Assembly: GCF_900156805.1 (NCBI RefSeq)
Contig: NZ_FTOQ01000002.1
Location: 496,001 to 560,000, forward strand
Length of the DNA stretch: 64,000 nt
Direction of reading: 5' to 3'
Source of the DNA: Roseivivax lentus
Lineage (GTDB): Bacteria > Pseudomonadota > Alphaproteobacteria > Rhodobacterales > Rhodobacteraceae
In this document: positions 1 to 7,823 of the stretch, piece after piece
How the letters are laid out: the number at the start of each line of letters is the position of its first letter
Position numbering within the stretch: position 1 is the stretch's first letter
Notes under the pieces: model-generated
Databases searched by the model: none
What the model saw: the letters and a program-made list of their open reading frames with translations, nothing else
Told to the model about the DNA's origin: nothing
Position numbers and translations under genes: made by a program

Positions 1-153
1 CTGATCGTGGGCGCGCTGGTCGTGATCCCGTTCTGGAAGCTGTTGCCGCGCTTCGGCATCCCGAACTGGGTGGCCATATTCGCGATTTTTCCCGTCGTGG
101 CGCTGATCCTCCTGTGGGTGATGGCGTTCAAAGACGACGGTCTGAGAGGGTAG
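1..153 (+). CDS. C-terminal end of a small membrane protein in the nuo operon (partial)
   Basis: An open frame enters from the left edge and ends at TAG 151-153, giving 50 residues. It holds two hydrophobic stretches (roughly residues 1-13 and 23-43) separated by KLLPRFGIPNW and ends in the charged tail FKDDGLRG. It stops five bases before the next start, so it is co-transcribed with the genes that follow. Its place upstream of nuoD suggests one of the unidentified frames that Rhodobacterales carry between nuoC and nuoD. The N-terminus is outside the window, so family and length cannot be judged. Confidence 0.6.
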   Translation: MIVGALVVIPFWKLLPRFGIPNWVAIFAIFPVVALILLWVMAFKDDGLRG

Positions 154-158
154 GGCGG

Positions 159-551
159 ATGGACGGCGTCACCGGCAACGACCACGAAGCCATTCGTTCT
201 CTGGCGCAGGCGTATTGCGAGGCGATCCACCATTCGACCCCGGAGGTGTTCGTCGAGATGTGCCACGACAACTTCCTGATGACCGCCGCGGACGGCTCGG
301 GCGGGGCGCAGTTCTGGGACAAGATCGCGTATCTTGCGCGCGTCGGCGGGCGCGATCCGTTCCCCGGCGCGCCGTCATACGAGATCCTCGACCTGGACGT
401 GGCCGGCGGCGAGATCGCCCGCGCGCATCTCTGGGTGGACGTGCCGCCCCGGCGGTTCGAGGATCATCTGGGTTTCATCCGCGTGGACGGCGCGTGGAAA
501 CTGATCACTAAAGTGTTCCGGACCATGGACGGTCCGGCTCTGGAAGGTTGA
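159..551 (+). CDS. NTF2/SnoaL-like (lumazine-binding-type) small protein in the nuo operon
   Basis: 130 residues starting [20 protein letters not shown]. The pattern (helix with [31 protein letters not shown], then strands such as [10 protein letters not shown] and [17 protein letters not shown]) is that of the SnoaL-like/putative lumazine-binding branch of the NTF2 fold. The ATG at 159 is preceded by a GAGGG/GGGCGG purine stretch. An in-frame upstream start at 114 would overlap the previous gene and was not chosen. The gene ends ten bases before nuoD and is one of the extra genes inside this complex I operon. No catalytic residues can be assigned; a structural or assembly role is only an inference. 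Confidence 0.75.
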   Translation: MDGVTGNDHEAIRSLAQAYCEAIHHSTPEVFVEMCHDNFLMTAADGSGGAQFWDKIAYLARVGGRDPFPGAPSYEILDLDVAGGEIARAHLWVDVPPRRFEDHLGFIRVDGAWKLITKVFRTMDGPALEG

Positions 552-561
552 GGAGAACGTG

Positions 562-1779
562 ATGGACGGCTCCAAATTCGACGATGTGCAGACGCAGGAA
601 CAGCGGATCCGCAACTTCAACATCAATTTCGGCCCCCAGCACCCGGCGGCCCATGGTGTGTTGCGGCTGGTGCTGGAGCTCGATGGCGAGATCGTGGAGC
701 GCTGCGACCCGCATATCGGGCTTCTGCACCGCGGCACCGAGAAGCTGATGGAAAGCCGCACCTACCTGCAAAACCTGCCCTATTTCGACCGGCTCGATTA
801 TGTCGGCACGATGAACCAGGAACATGGCTGGTGCCTTGCCATCGAGAAGCTGACCGGTGTCGAGGTGCCGCGCCGCGCGCAGCTCATCCGGGTCCTGTTC
901 TGCGAAGTGGGCCGCATCCTGAACCACCTTCTCAACGTGACCACGCAGGCCATGGATGTGGGCGCGCTGACGCCGCCGCTCTGGGGCTTCGAGGAGCGCG
1001 AGAAGCTGATGCAGTTCTACGAGCGCGCCTCGGGCGCGCGCCTGCACGCGGCCTATTTCCGCCCCGGCGGCGTGCATCAGGATCTGCCGCCCGAGCTTCT
1101 GGACGACATGGAAGCTTGGTGCGATCCGTTCCTCGCGGTGCTCGGCGATATCGACGGGCTGCTGACCGAGAACCGCATCTTCAAGCAGCGCAACGTCGAT
1201 ATCGGCGTCATCACCGAGGAAGACGCCCAGGATTGGGCCTTCTCGGGCGTGATGGTGCGCGGCTCCGGCATGGCCTGGGACCTGCGCCGCGCGCAGCCCT
1301 ATGAATGCTACGACGAGTTCGAGTTCCAGATCCCCGTCGGCAAGAACGGCGATTGCTACGACCGCTACCTCGTCCGCATGGAAGAGATGCGCCAGTCGAT
1401 CCACATCATGCGCCAGGCCATCGAAAAGCTGCGCCTGCCCGAGAATCAGGGCGACATCCAGGCGCGCGGCAAGATCACCCCGCCGAAGCGGAGCGAGATG
1501 AAGACCTCGATGGAGGCGCTCATCCACCACTTCAAGCTTTATACCGAGGGCTTCCACGTCCCCGAGGGCGAGGTCTATGCCTGCGTCGAGGCGCCCAAGG
1601 GCGAGTTCGGCGTCTATCTCGTGGCGGACGGCTCCAACAAACCCTACCGCGCCAAGATCCGCGCGCCGGGCTACGCGCATCTGCAGGCGATGGATTTCAT
1701 GGCCAAGGGGCACCAGCTCGCGGATGTGGCGGCGATCCTCGGCTCGATGGATATCGTCTTCGGCGAGGTGGACCGCTAG
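562..1779 (+). CDS. nuoD: NADH-quinone oxidoreductase subunit D (49 kDa type)
   Basis: 405 residues, close to the roughly 410 of Paracoccus Nqo4. The N-terminus has the family signature [21 protein letters not shown], followed by [16 protein letters not shown], and the C-terminus ends [12 protein letters not shown]. NuoD lies in the connecting part of the peripheral arm and forms the quinone cavity with NuoB and NuoH. AGGAG at 551-555 sits six bases before the ATG at 562; an in-frame GTG at 559 would add only one residue. It is a separate gene from nuoC, unlike the fused nuoCD of enterobacteria. Confidence 0.97.
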   Translation: MDGSKFDDVQTQEQRIRNFNINFGPQHPAAHGVLRLVLELDGEIVERCDPHIGLLHRGTEKLMESRTYLQNLPYFDRLDYVGTMNQEHGWCLAIEKLTGVEVPRRAQLIRVLFCEVGRILNHLLNVTTQAMDVGALTPPLWGFEEREKLMQFYERASGARLHAAYFRPGGVHQDLPPELLDDMEAWCDPFLAVLGDIDGLLTENRIFKQRNVDIGVITEEDAQDWAFSGVMVRGSGMAWDLRRAQPYECYDEFEFQIPVGKNGDCYDRYLVRMEEMRQSIHIMRQAIEKLRLPENQGDIQARGKITPPKRSEMKTSMEALIHHFKLYTEGFHVPEGEVYACVEAPKGEFGVYLVADGSNKPYRAKIRAPGYAHLQAMDFMAKGHQLADVAAILGSMDIVFGEVDR

Positions 1780-1831
1780 GGCCCCAGAGGGTACGACACG
1801 CGGATTACGAAAAAAACGAGGGACCCGCGCA

Positions 1832-2152
1832 ATGAACCTGACCCGCTGGACGCTTCTGGCTGCCGTGACGGCGCTCGCCGCCTGCGAAATGCCCCCCGAG
1901 GGCACCAATGAGCAGGATGTCGCGAATTTCGACACCGCCGTAGCGTCGATCGGCTGCAACCTCGTCGACGAGGGCGATTACCAGGCGCTGGAAATTCAGA
2001 CCGGACTCAACCGGCTGCAATTGCAGGAAATGGCCGCCTTCCGGGTCGAGACCGGCGCTGCGGCGCGGCTGACCAATGGCGGCATGCGGCTGGTCACGGG
2101 GTCCTGTGCCCCGGTCGAGACGGCCGAGGCGCCCGCGGAGGATGCGGGCTGA
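1832..2152 (+). CDS. small lipoprotein between nuoD and nuoE
   Basis: 106 residues. The N-terminus is a lipoprotein signal: MNLTRWTLLAAVTALAAC, with lipobox L-A-A-C at residues 15-18. The mature part (about 88 residues) has two further cysteines (IGCNL, GSCAP) that could form a disulfide, and an acidic Ala/Pro tail. The start was chosen because it gives a complete signal peptide; the 52 bases after nuoD contain an AAAAAACGAGGGA stretch as a weak ribosome site. No family recognised. It is one of three separate lipoproteins inside the operon, with expected exposure in the periplasm, opposite to the NADH-oxidising arm. Confidence 0.7.
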   Translation: MNLTRWTLLAAVTALAACEMPPEGTNEQDVANFDTAVASIGCNLVDEGDYQALEIQTGLNRLQLQEMAAFRVETGAAARLTNGGMRLVTGSCAPVETAEAPAEDAG

Positions 2153-2271
2153 TATTCAGGGGCCGGGTCCGCGCCGCGCCGGCGGCGGACCGGTCCGAAC
2201 CGATGATGAGGGGGCAGGGCGCGCCACCGCGCCCCCGTCCCGAAACGCGCAGCGACGCGATAGGATGAACG
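2153..2271. other. GC-rich intergenic hairpins before nuoE
   Basis: The 119-base gap holds two strong inverted repeats. GGTCCGC (2166-2172) pairs with GCGGACC (2185-2191), with an inner GCCG/CGGC stem. A second GC-rich pairing lies in the GGGGCAGGGCGCG / CGCGCCCC tract around 2210-2240. There is no T-run, so these look like RNA-processing or stability elements rather than a terminator. Confidence 0.35.
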
Positions 2272-3384
2272 ATGCTGAGACGACTGCACCCCGACCAACC
2301 GGACAGCTTCGCCTTCACGCCTGAGAACCAGGCCTGGGCCGAGACGCAGATCACCAAGTTTCCCAAGGGCCGCCAGGCCTCCGCGATCATCCCGCTTCTG
2401 TGGCGGGCGCAGGAACAGGAAGGCTGGCTGACCCGTCCCGCGATCGAGCATGTCGCGGCGATGCTCGACATGGCCTATATGCGGGCGATGGAGGTCGCGA
2501 CCTTCTACTTCATGTTCCAGCTGCAGCCAGTGGGCTCGGTCGCGCATATCCAGGTCTGCGGCACCACGTCCTGCATGATCTGCGGCGCCGAGGACCTGAT
2601 CGCGGTGTGCCGCGACAAGATCGCCAAAAAGCCGTTCCAGCCCGGCGCCGACGGCAAGCTCAGCTGGGAAGAGGTCGAGTGCCTCGGCGCCTGCGCCAAC
2701 GCGCCGATGGCCCAGATCGGCAAGGATTACTACGAGGACCTGACCGCCGAACGCTTCGCCGAGATCCTCGACGAACTGGCCGCGGGCAAGGTTCCGACGC
2801 CCGGCCCGCAGCAGGGCCGCTTCGCCTCCGAGCCTGCCATGGGCTTGACATCCCTCAAGGATCTCGAGGGCGGCAACGCGCATAACGCCTCCGTCGATCT
2901 GGCGGTGACCATCGGCGACACGGTCAAGCGGATCGACGGCACCGAGGTGACGCTCGAGGCGCCCTGGCACGATTTCAGCCAGGAAAAGGGCGATGCTAAG
3001 CCCGGCCACGGCACCGTCAAGGCGCCCGAACGCCCCGTCGACGAGACCGGCATCGACAAGCGGCAGGCGCCCGCGCAGGGCAAGGCGCATCCCGAGACCT
3101 TCGCGCCTGCCGAAGCAGCCGAGGCCGCCGAGGAAGATATGGGCGAGAAGCCCGCGACGCTCGACGCCCCGCGCGGCGATGCGCCGGACGACCTCAAGCG
3201 GATCAAGGGCGTCGGTCCGAAACTGGAGAAGCTGCTGCACGAGCTGGGCTTTTTCCACTTCGACCAGATCGCGTCCTGGACCGAGGCGGAGGTGACCTGG
3301 GTCGACCACCATCTCGAGGGCTTCAAGGGCCGTGTCAGTCGTGACGCATGGGTCGCTCAGGCCAAAGAGCTTGCCGCGTCCTGA
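2272..3384 (+). CDS. nuoE: NADH-quinone oxidoreductase subunit E with long C-terminal HhH extension
   Basis: 370 residues; the canonical 24 kDa subunit corresponds to about residues 1-185. The [2Fe-2S] N1a ligands are visible as C96-x4-C101 and C137-x3-C141 (CGTTSC, CLGAC). Residues about 186-305 are an acidic, proline/alanine-rich linker. Residues about 306-370 form a helix-hairpin-helix (H3TH) domain with the motif IKGVGPKLE. The extension roughly doubles the usual length. The same domain, preceded by the same PATLD-PR motif, ends the protein encoded next (3464-4360). NuoE works with NuoF in NADH oxidation. The function of the HhH tail is not known to me. Confidence 0.95.
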   Translation: MLRRLHPDQPDSFAFTPENQAWAETQITKFPKGRQASAIIPLLWRAQEQEGWLTRPAIEHVAAMLDMAYMRAMEVATFYFMFQLQPVGSVAHIQVCGTTSCMICGAEDLIAVCRDKIAKKPFQPGADGKLSWEEVECLGACANAPMAQIGKDYYEDLTAERFAEILDELAAGKVPTPGPQQGRFASEPAMGLTSLKDLEGGNAHNASVDLAVTIGDTVKRIDGTEVTLEAPWHDFSQEKGDAKPGHGTVKAPERPVDETGIDKRQAPAQGKAHPETFAPAEAAEAAEEDMGEKPATLDAPRGDAPDDLKRIKGVGPKLEKLLHELGFFHFDQIASWTEAEVTWVDHHLEGFKGRVSRDAWVAQAKELAAS

Positions 3385-3463
3385 AGTGAGAGTTTGCTTC
3401 CCGTGAAAAATTGGGCATCGTGTCTCCTAACTATGCACAAAAACACGGACAGGGAGTGAAAAC

Positions 3464-4360
3464 ATGAGTGCATCGAAGGGTGGAATGAGCTGCCAGACGG
3501 GTTGCTGGGCGCTCGCTGCAGGCGTTGGCCTGATTGTATTCGTGCTTTTGCTCGTGATGGGTGAAAGCGGCTGGATCGCCTCGATCTTCCTGGGCGGCGT
3601 GGCTTTCGTGGTGCTGGGCTTCGTCTTCAGCTGGATCTTCTGCAAGCCGCTGACCAAACCCGCCGAGGCCGCGATGGCGCTGAAGACACCCGGCTCCGCC
3701 GGGGTCAAGCCGGGATCGGCCGGGGTGAAACCGGGCAGCGCGGGCGCCGATGCGGCAGTTCCCTCTGCCCCCGCCTCCTCTTCGGGGGGCTCTGCCTCCA
3801 CCTCGGGATCGCCCGCGACGACCGGCGCCTCGCTGCCCGGCTCGACGCCGGTGGCCGCCGATGCCGAAGCCGGCGCCAAGGTGAAGCCCACGACCCAGCT
3901 CAAGGGTCAGGAGGAACTGGCGTCCAAGAAGGGCGAATGGAAATACGACGGCGGCAAAGGCGGCGCGGCCAAGCCCGAAGCCGACGCGCCGGAGCCGGTG
4001 ATGGCCGCGGGCGCCTCCACGGGCGCGGACAAGGATGCCGCGACCGCGGCGAGCCTCGATCCCGACGCGCCGCAGGACAAGCCCGCGACGCTGGACGGTC
4101 CGCGCGATGGCAGCGCCGACAACCTCAAGGAAATCAAGGGTGTGGGTCCCAAGCTCGAGATCATGCTGAACGAGATGGGCTTTTACCATTTCGACCAGAT
4201 CGCGAACTGGTCGGCGTCCGAGGTGAACTGGGTCAACCAGAATCTCACGGGCTTCAAGGGCCGCGTGACCCGTGACGACTGGGTCGCGCAGGCTAAGATC
4301 CTCGCGGAGGGTGGCGACACCGAATTCTCCAAGCGCGTCGACAAGGGCGACGTGTACTGA
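3464..4360 (+). CDS. membrane-anchored protein with C-terminal helix-hairpin-helix domain
   Basis: 298 residues. Two transmembrane helices (about 15-33 and 38-59) are followed by a low-complexity linker with three PGSAGVK-type repeats (about 76-95), then serine/alanine/acidic stretches. The final domain (219-281) is nearly the same as the C-terminus of NuoE: both share [32 protein letters not shown]. The preceding PATLDGPR also matches NuoE (PATLDAPR). AGGGAG at 3452-3457 supports the ATG at 3464. The domain belongs to the family often labelled flap-endonuclease-like, but no nuclease active site is visible. The location suggests a complex I partner or assembly protein that recognises, or was copied from, the NuoE tail. 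Confidence 0.85.
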   Translation: MSASKGGMSCQTGCWALAAGVGLIVFVLLLVMGESGWIASIFLGGVAFVVLGFVFSWIFCKPLTKPAEAAMALKTPGSAGVKPGSAGVKPGSAGADAAVPSAPASSSGGSASTSGSPATTGASLPGSTPVAADAEAGAKVKPTTQLKGQEELASKKGEWKYDGGKGGAAKPEADAPEPVMAAGASTGADKDAATAASLDPDAPQDKPATLDGPRDGSADNLKEIKGVGPKLEIMLNEMGFYHFDQIANWSASEVNWVNQNLTGFKGRVTRDDWVAQAKILAEGGDTEFSKRVDKGDVY

Positions 4361-4386
4361 TCCGCTAAGGAGGCGGTCTGCAAGCG

Positions 4387-4602
4387 ATGAACAGCGACGA
4401 TCTGGCACGGCGGGGGCGTCGAATTGCCCTCATCATCGCCGGGACCGGCGTGTTATGGATCGCGTCGACCGCAATCGGGGTGTCACAGGGCTGGACGGCC
4501 CGCACCCAGGCCCTGTTCGACCTGGCGGCGCTCGCCGGGTTCGGATGGGCTTTATGGATGATTTATGGGCTCTGGCGGGACCGCCAGAAGGACAAGGACT
4601 GA
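4387..4602 (+). CDS. DUF5337-type small membrane protein
   Basis: 71 residues: a short charged N-terminus (MNSDDLARRGRR), two transmembrane helices (about 12-32 and 42-60) and a basic/acidic tail (WRDRQKDKD). I recognise this as the Rhodobacterales family found in nuo operons and annotated DUF5337. A good AAGGAGG ribosome site lies at 4367-4373. It ends three bases before nuoF. Membrane location and operon position argue for a complex I accessory subunit or assembly helper; nothing in the sequence suggests catalysis. Confidence 0.8.
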   Translation: MNSDDLARRGRRIALIIAGTGVLWIASTAIGVSQGWTARTQALFDLAALAGFGWALWMIYGLWRDRQKDKD

Positions 4603-4605
4603 ACG

Positions 4606-5895
4606 ATGCTGCAAGATCAGGACCGGATCTTCACCAATATCTACGGGATGGGGGACCGCACGCTCCAGGGCGCGCAGGCGCGCGGCCACTGGGACGGCAC
4701 GGCCGATCTGATCAAGAAGGGCCGCGACTGGATCATCGACGAGATGAAGAAATCGGGTCTGCGCGGCCGTGGTGGCGCGGGCTTCCCGACGGGGCTCAAA
4801 TGGTCCTTCATGCCCAAGGAATCGGACGGGCGTCCGGCCTATCTCGTGGTCAATGCCGACGAGTCGGAGCCGGGCACCTGCAAGGACCGCGAGATCATGC
4901 GCCACGACCCGCACACGCTGGTCGAGGGCTGCCTGATCGCGTCCTTCGCGATGCAGGCCCATGCCTGCTATATCTACATCCGCGGCGAATATATCCGCGA
5001 GAAAGAGGCGCTGCAGCGCGCCATCAACGAGGCCTATGATGCGGGTCTCGTGGGCAAGAACGCCGCCGGATCGGGCTGGGATTTCGACATCTACCTCACC
5101 CACGGCGCCGGCGCCTATATCTGCGGCGAGGAAACCGCGCTCATCGAAAGCCTCGAAGGCAAGAAGGGCATGCCGCGCATGAAGCCGCCCTTCCCGGCGG
5201 GCGCGGGCCTGTATGGCTGCCCGACCACCGTGAACAACGTCGAAAGCATCGCCGTCGTGCCGACCATCCTGCGCCGCGGCGCGGATTGGTTCGCGGGCTT
5301 CGGACGCCCGAACAACGCAGGCACGAAGCTTTTCGCGGTCTCGGGCCACGTCAACAACCCCTGCGTCGTCGAAGAGGCGATGAGCATCTCCTTCGAGGAG
5401 TTGATCGAGAAGCATTGCGGCGGCATCCGCGGCGGCTGGGACAACCTCAAGGCGGTGATCCCCGGCGGCTCCTCGGTGCCCTGCGTGCGCGGCGAGAAGA
5501 TGCGCGACGCGATCATGGATTTCGACTACCTGCGCTCGGATCTGCAATCGGGCCTCGGCACCGCCGCCGTCATCGTGATGGACAAGGACACCGACATCAT
5601 CAAGGCGATCTGGCGGCTGTCGAAGTTCTACAAGCACGAAAGCTGCGGCCAGTGCACGCCCTGCCGCGAGGGCACGGGCTGGATGATGCGCGTGATGGAC
5701 CGGCTGGTGCGCGGCGACGCGGAGGTCGAGGAGATCGACATGCTGCTCGACGTGACCAAGCAGGTCGAGGGCCACACGATCTGCGCGCTGGGCGACGCCG
5801 CGGCCTGGCCGATCCAGGGCCTGATCCGCAACTTCCGCGACGAGATCGAGGACCGCATCAAGCACAAGCGCACGTCGCCCATCGCCGCCGAATGA
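4606..5895 (+). CDS. nuoF: NADH-quinone oxidoreductase subunit F (NADH-binding, FMN, 4Fe-4S)
   Basis: 429 residues, the normal length for the 51 kDa flavoprotein. The glycine-rich NADH/FMN loop [16 protein letters not shown] is at 51-66. The N3 [4Fe-4S] cluster ligands are C347, C350, C353 and C393 ([20 protein letters not shown]). It takes hydride from NADH onto FMN and passes electrons to the cluster chain. The start lies three bases after the stop of the DUF5337 gene, within the same reading unit. Confidence 0.97.
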   Translation: MLQDQDRIFTNIYGMGDRTLQGAQARGHWDGTADLIKKGRDWIIDEMKKSGLRGRGGAGFPTGLKWSFMPKESDGRPAYLVVNADESEPGTCKDREIMRHDPHTLVEGCLIASFAMQAHACYIYIRGEYIREKEALQRAINEAYDAGLVGKNAAGSGWDFDIYLTHGAGAYICGEETALIESLEGKKGMPRMKPPFPAGAGLYGCPTTVNNVESIAVVPTILRRGADWFAGFGRPNNAGTKLFAVSGHVNNPCVVEEAMSISFEELIEKHCGGIRGGWDNLKAVIPGGSSVPCVRGEKMRDAIMDFDYLRSDLQSGLGTAAVIVMDKDTDIIKAIWRLSKFYKHESCGQCTPCREGTGWMMRVMDRLVRGDAEVEEIDMLLDVTKQVEGHTICALGDAAAWPIQGLIRNFRDEIEDRIKHKRTSPIAAE

Positions 5896-5934
5896 CGATG
5901 GCTGTCCGGGCCGCTGCGTCGAAAGGGACATGAC

Positions 5935-6360
5935 ATGGACACCTTGGTGCAATACGGCCACGCGGTTGTGGCACTTGCGGCGACGACGTTCTTCGGACTG
6001 CTGGTCGGCCCGCTGACCGCAGTGGCGAAGATGACCGGCGGCCTGCAGGCGGGATCGACGCCCGAACAGGATTACGGCAACCGCCTCTATCGCTTCAACC
6101 GCGCCTATCTGAACCTCGTCGAGACGATGGGCTTCTTCGTGGCCTCGGTTGCCGCCGCGATCCTCGCGGGGGCCTCGCCCTACTGGGTCAACCTGCTGGC
6201 CTCGGTGTTCTTCGTCAGCCGCCTCGTGCTCTTCGCGGTGCATGCGGCGGGGATCGGGCCGATGAATTTCGGGCCCCGCACCTTCATCTACGTGGTGGGC
6301 TGGCTGTGCTGCCTCGTGATGTCGGTCATGGCGATTCTCGCGATCCTTAGCGCGGCCTGA
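5935..6360 (+). CDS. MAPEG-family integral membrane protein
   Basis: 141 residues, about four transmembrane helices. The stretch NRLYRFNRAYLNLVETMGFF matches the MAPEG signature (R-A-x-x-N-x-x-E). The family includes glutathione transferases and related membrane enzymes. Nothing here proves glutathione activity, but the RAxxN-E core is intact. It starts 39 bases after nuoF in the same direction and so sits inside the nuo operon between nuoF and nuoG. Its role there is unknown; it could be a passenger of the operon or a lipid-environment enzyme. Confidence 0.75.
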   Translation: MDTLVQYGHAVVALAATTFFGLLVGPLTAVAKMTGGLQAGSTPEQDYGNRLYRFNRAYLNLVETMGFFVASVAAAILAGASPYWVNLLASVFFVSRLVLFAVHAAGIGPMNFGPRTFIYVVGWLCCLVMSVMAILAILSAA

Positions 6361-6479
6361 GCCGGGGCACGTCGCCCGCACGGCCGCGACGCGTCGCGGC
6401 TTTCCAGGTAATGCCGAATGATAAACTATGCTTTTCACTGGGCCGCCGACCTCGCGCGTTCACCCTTGGAAAGGTAGAA

Positions 6480-6794
6480 ATGCCGAAAAGCCGTATCCCG
6501 TCCGTCCCGCGCAAGTCTCGGAAAGCCTCCTCCGTGGCGCTTGCCACGCGATACCTGTTCTTGTGGAACGCAAAGAGCATTTACTACTGCCGGAATTGCA
6601 GGAAAATGCGGTCTTTCTATTGGCAGTACTGCCTGCATTGCGAATGGGAGAATCCCGTTCTGATGCGGCAACCCGCGTGGTGGGCCGGGTGGGGCAAGGC
6701 GGTGCTCGGCGGCCTTGCGCTGACGCTCGGAATTGTCGTGATCGCATATGGCTACCATTGGCTGTGGGGCACGGGGTTTCCGGGACTGCAATGA
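6480..6794 (+). CDS. small zinc-ribbon membrane protein (hypothetical)
   Basis: 104 residues from ATG 6480, preceded by TTGGAAAGG at 6467-6475. It has a basic N-terminus (MPKSRIPSVPRKSRKAS), a four-cysteine knuckle pair C37-x2-C40...C51-x2-C54 that could bind one zinc, and one transmembrane helix at about 73-95. An upstream in-frame ATG at 6411 would add 23 residues but lacks a ribosome site. Base composition around 6410-6620 is more AT-rich than neighbouring nuo genes, which may mean a later insertion into the operon. No family recognised. Confidence 0.55.
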   Translation: MPKSRIPSVPRKSRKASSVALATRYLFLWNAKSIYYCRNCRKMRSFYWQYCLHCEWENPVLMRQPAWWAGWGKAVLGGLALTLGIVVIAYGYHWLWGTGFPGLQ

Positions 6795-6894
6795 GCGCGC
6801 CCCGCGCCGATCGCTGACGCGGCGTGGCGCCACCTGCTTGAAAAAGTGGGCAAACAAGGCGACAAGGTCACAAGCGACCGATCGGAGTATCACC

Positions 6895-7227
6895 ATGCGA
6901 TCCATTATTGTGCTGAGCGCAGCCATGCTGAGCCTCGCGGCCTGCGGCATCGGCGCCGAGCGGATCGCCTTCGAGGGCAATTATTACCGCGCCAGCGCCA
7001 GCGCACCGGCCAAGGATCGCGCGAACTTCACCGCCGTGGCGGGCCCGGCGAGCCAGGGTGCCGAAGGGGCCGCCGCCGCGGCCCGGCACGAGGCGGTCCG
7101 CCATTGCGTGCGCTACCTCGGCACGTCCGTCATTGACTACGCGGTGCCGGCGGGCACGCCCGCCGGGGCGCTGCCCCGCGACGGCGACCGCGTCGTGCTG
7201 CGGGGCACCTGCATCGAAAAGGGCTGA
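6895..7227 (+). CDS. small lipoprotein between nuoF and nuoG
   Basis: 110 residues with signal MRSIIVLSAAMLSLAAC (lipobox L-A-A-C, residues 14-17). The mature domain has the stretch AARHEAVRHCVRYLGTSVIDY and closes with VVLRGTCIEKG, so two cysteines remain that could pair. The start was picked because it gives a clean signal peptide; CGGAG at 6883-6887 lies seven bases upstream. It is unrelated by eye to the lipoprotein after nuoD. The family is unknown to me, though the H-C-V/I-x-x-Y-G-S pattern is one I associate with Rhodobacterales lipoproteins. Confidence 0.7.
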   Translation: MRSIIVLSAAMLSLAACGIGAERIAFEGNYYRASASAPAKDRANFTAVAGPASQGAEGAAAAARHEAVRHCVRYLGTSVIDYAVPAGTPAGALPRDGDRVVLRGTCIEKG

Positions 7228-7386
7228 CTTCTGCTCCGACCCGCTGCCCGACGCGCTGCGACCCCGCGAAGTGTTGAAACCGGGCGGCTTTTCGCTTGTG
7301 ATATTGGATAGCGCGCCCTTCAGGCCCCATCTGGAGCGGAGAGAGGTCGGTCCCCGACCGGCACCGCAATCAGCAAGGAGACGCCC

Positions 7387-7815
7387 ATGTCCCGCAAGAT
7401 CGCCCCGATGATCCCCCGTGTCGCGCTGGCCCTGATGCTCGGCCTCGGCGCCCAGACCGCCTCCGCGCAGGCCAAGCCGCCGCTGTCGCAGGTGGCCGAG
7501 ATCGACGACGCGCTGCTGATGATCGCCATCGCCGACGAGGTCCGCAACAAGTGTGACACCATCGAGGCGCGCATGTTCAAGGCCTGGAGCACGATCAACG
7601 CGCTCGAATCCCGGGCCAAGCGAATGGGGTATAGCGACGAGGAGATCGAGGATTACGTGACCTCGAAAGCCGAGAAAAAGCGCATGCGCAAGCGCGGCGA
7701 GGCCATTCTGAAGGCGCGCGGTGTCGCATTGGATAACGACGCCGACTATTGCACCTTTGGACGTGAGGAAATAGCCAAGGGCAGCCAGATTGGCGTCCTT
7801 CTGAAGGAAAGGTGA
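7387..7815 (+). CDS. DUF5333-type periplasmic protein
   Basis: 142 residues. A signal peptide (about residues 1-27, cleavage after QTASA) precedes a helical, charged domain with [21 protein letters not shown] and two cysteines (NKCDT, DYCTFG). I recognise it as the Rhodobacterales nuo-operon family called DUF5333. AAGGAG at 7375-7380 sits before the ATG. It ends nine bases before nuoG. Export to the periplasm means it cannot touch the NADH arm; it may contact the membrane-arm subunits from the outside. Confidence 0.8.
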   Translation: MSRKIAPMIPRVALALMLGLGAQTASAQAKPPLSQVAEIDDALLMIAIADEVRNKCDTIEARMFKAWSTINALESRAKRMGYSDEEIEDYVTSKAEKKRMRKRGEAILKARGVALDNDADYCTFGREEIAKGSQIGVLLKER

Positions 7816-7823
7816 GACACGAC

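Noticed and set aside
508-1959. 483-residue open frame antisense to nuoD
   Set aside because: Very high GC at third codon positions keeps the antisense frame open. The translation has no family pattern and is rich in His/Arg/Leu, and the plus strand encodes unmistakable NuoD.
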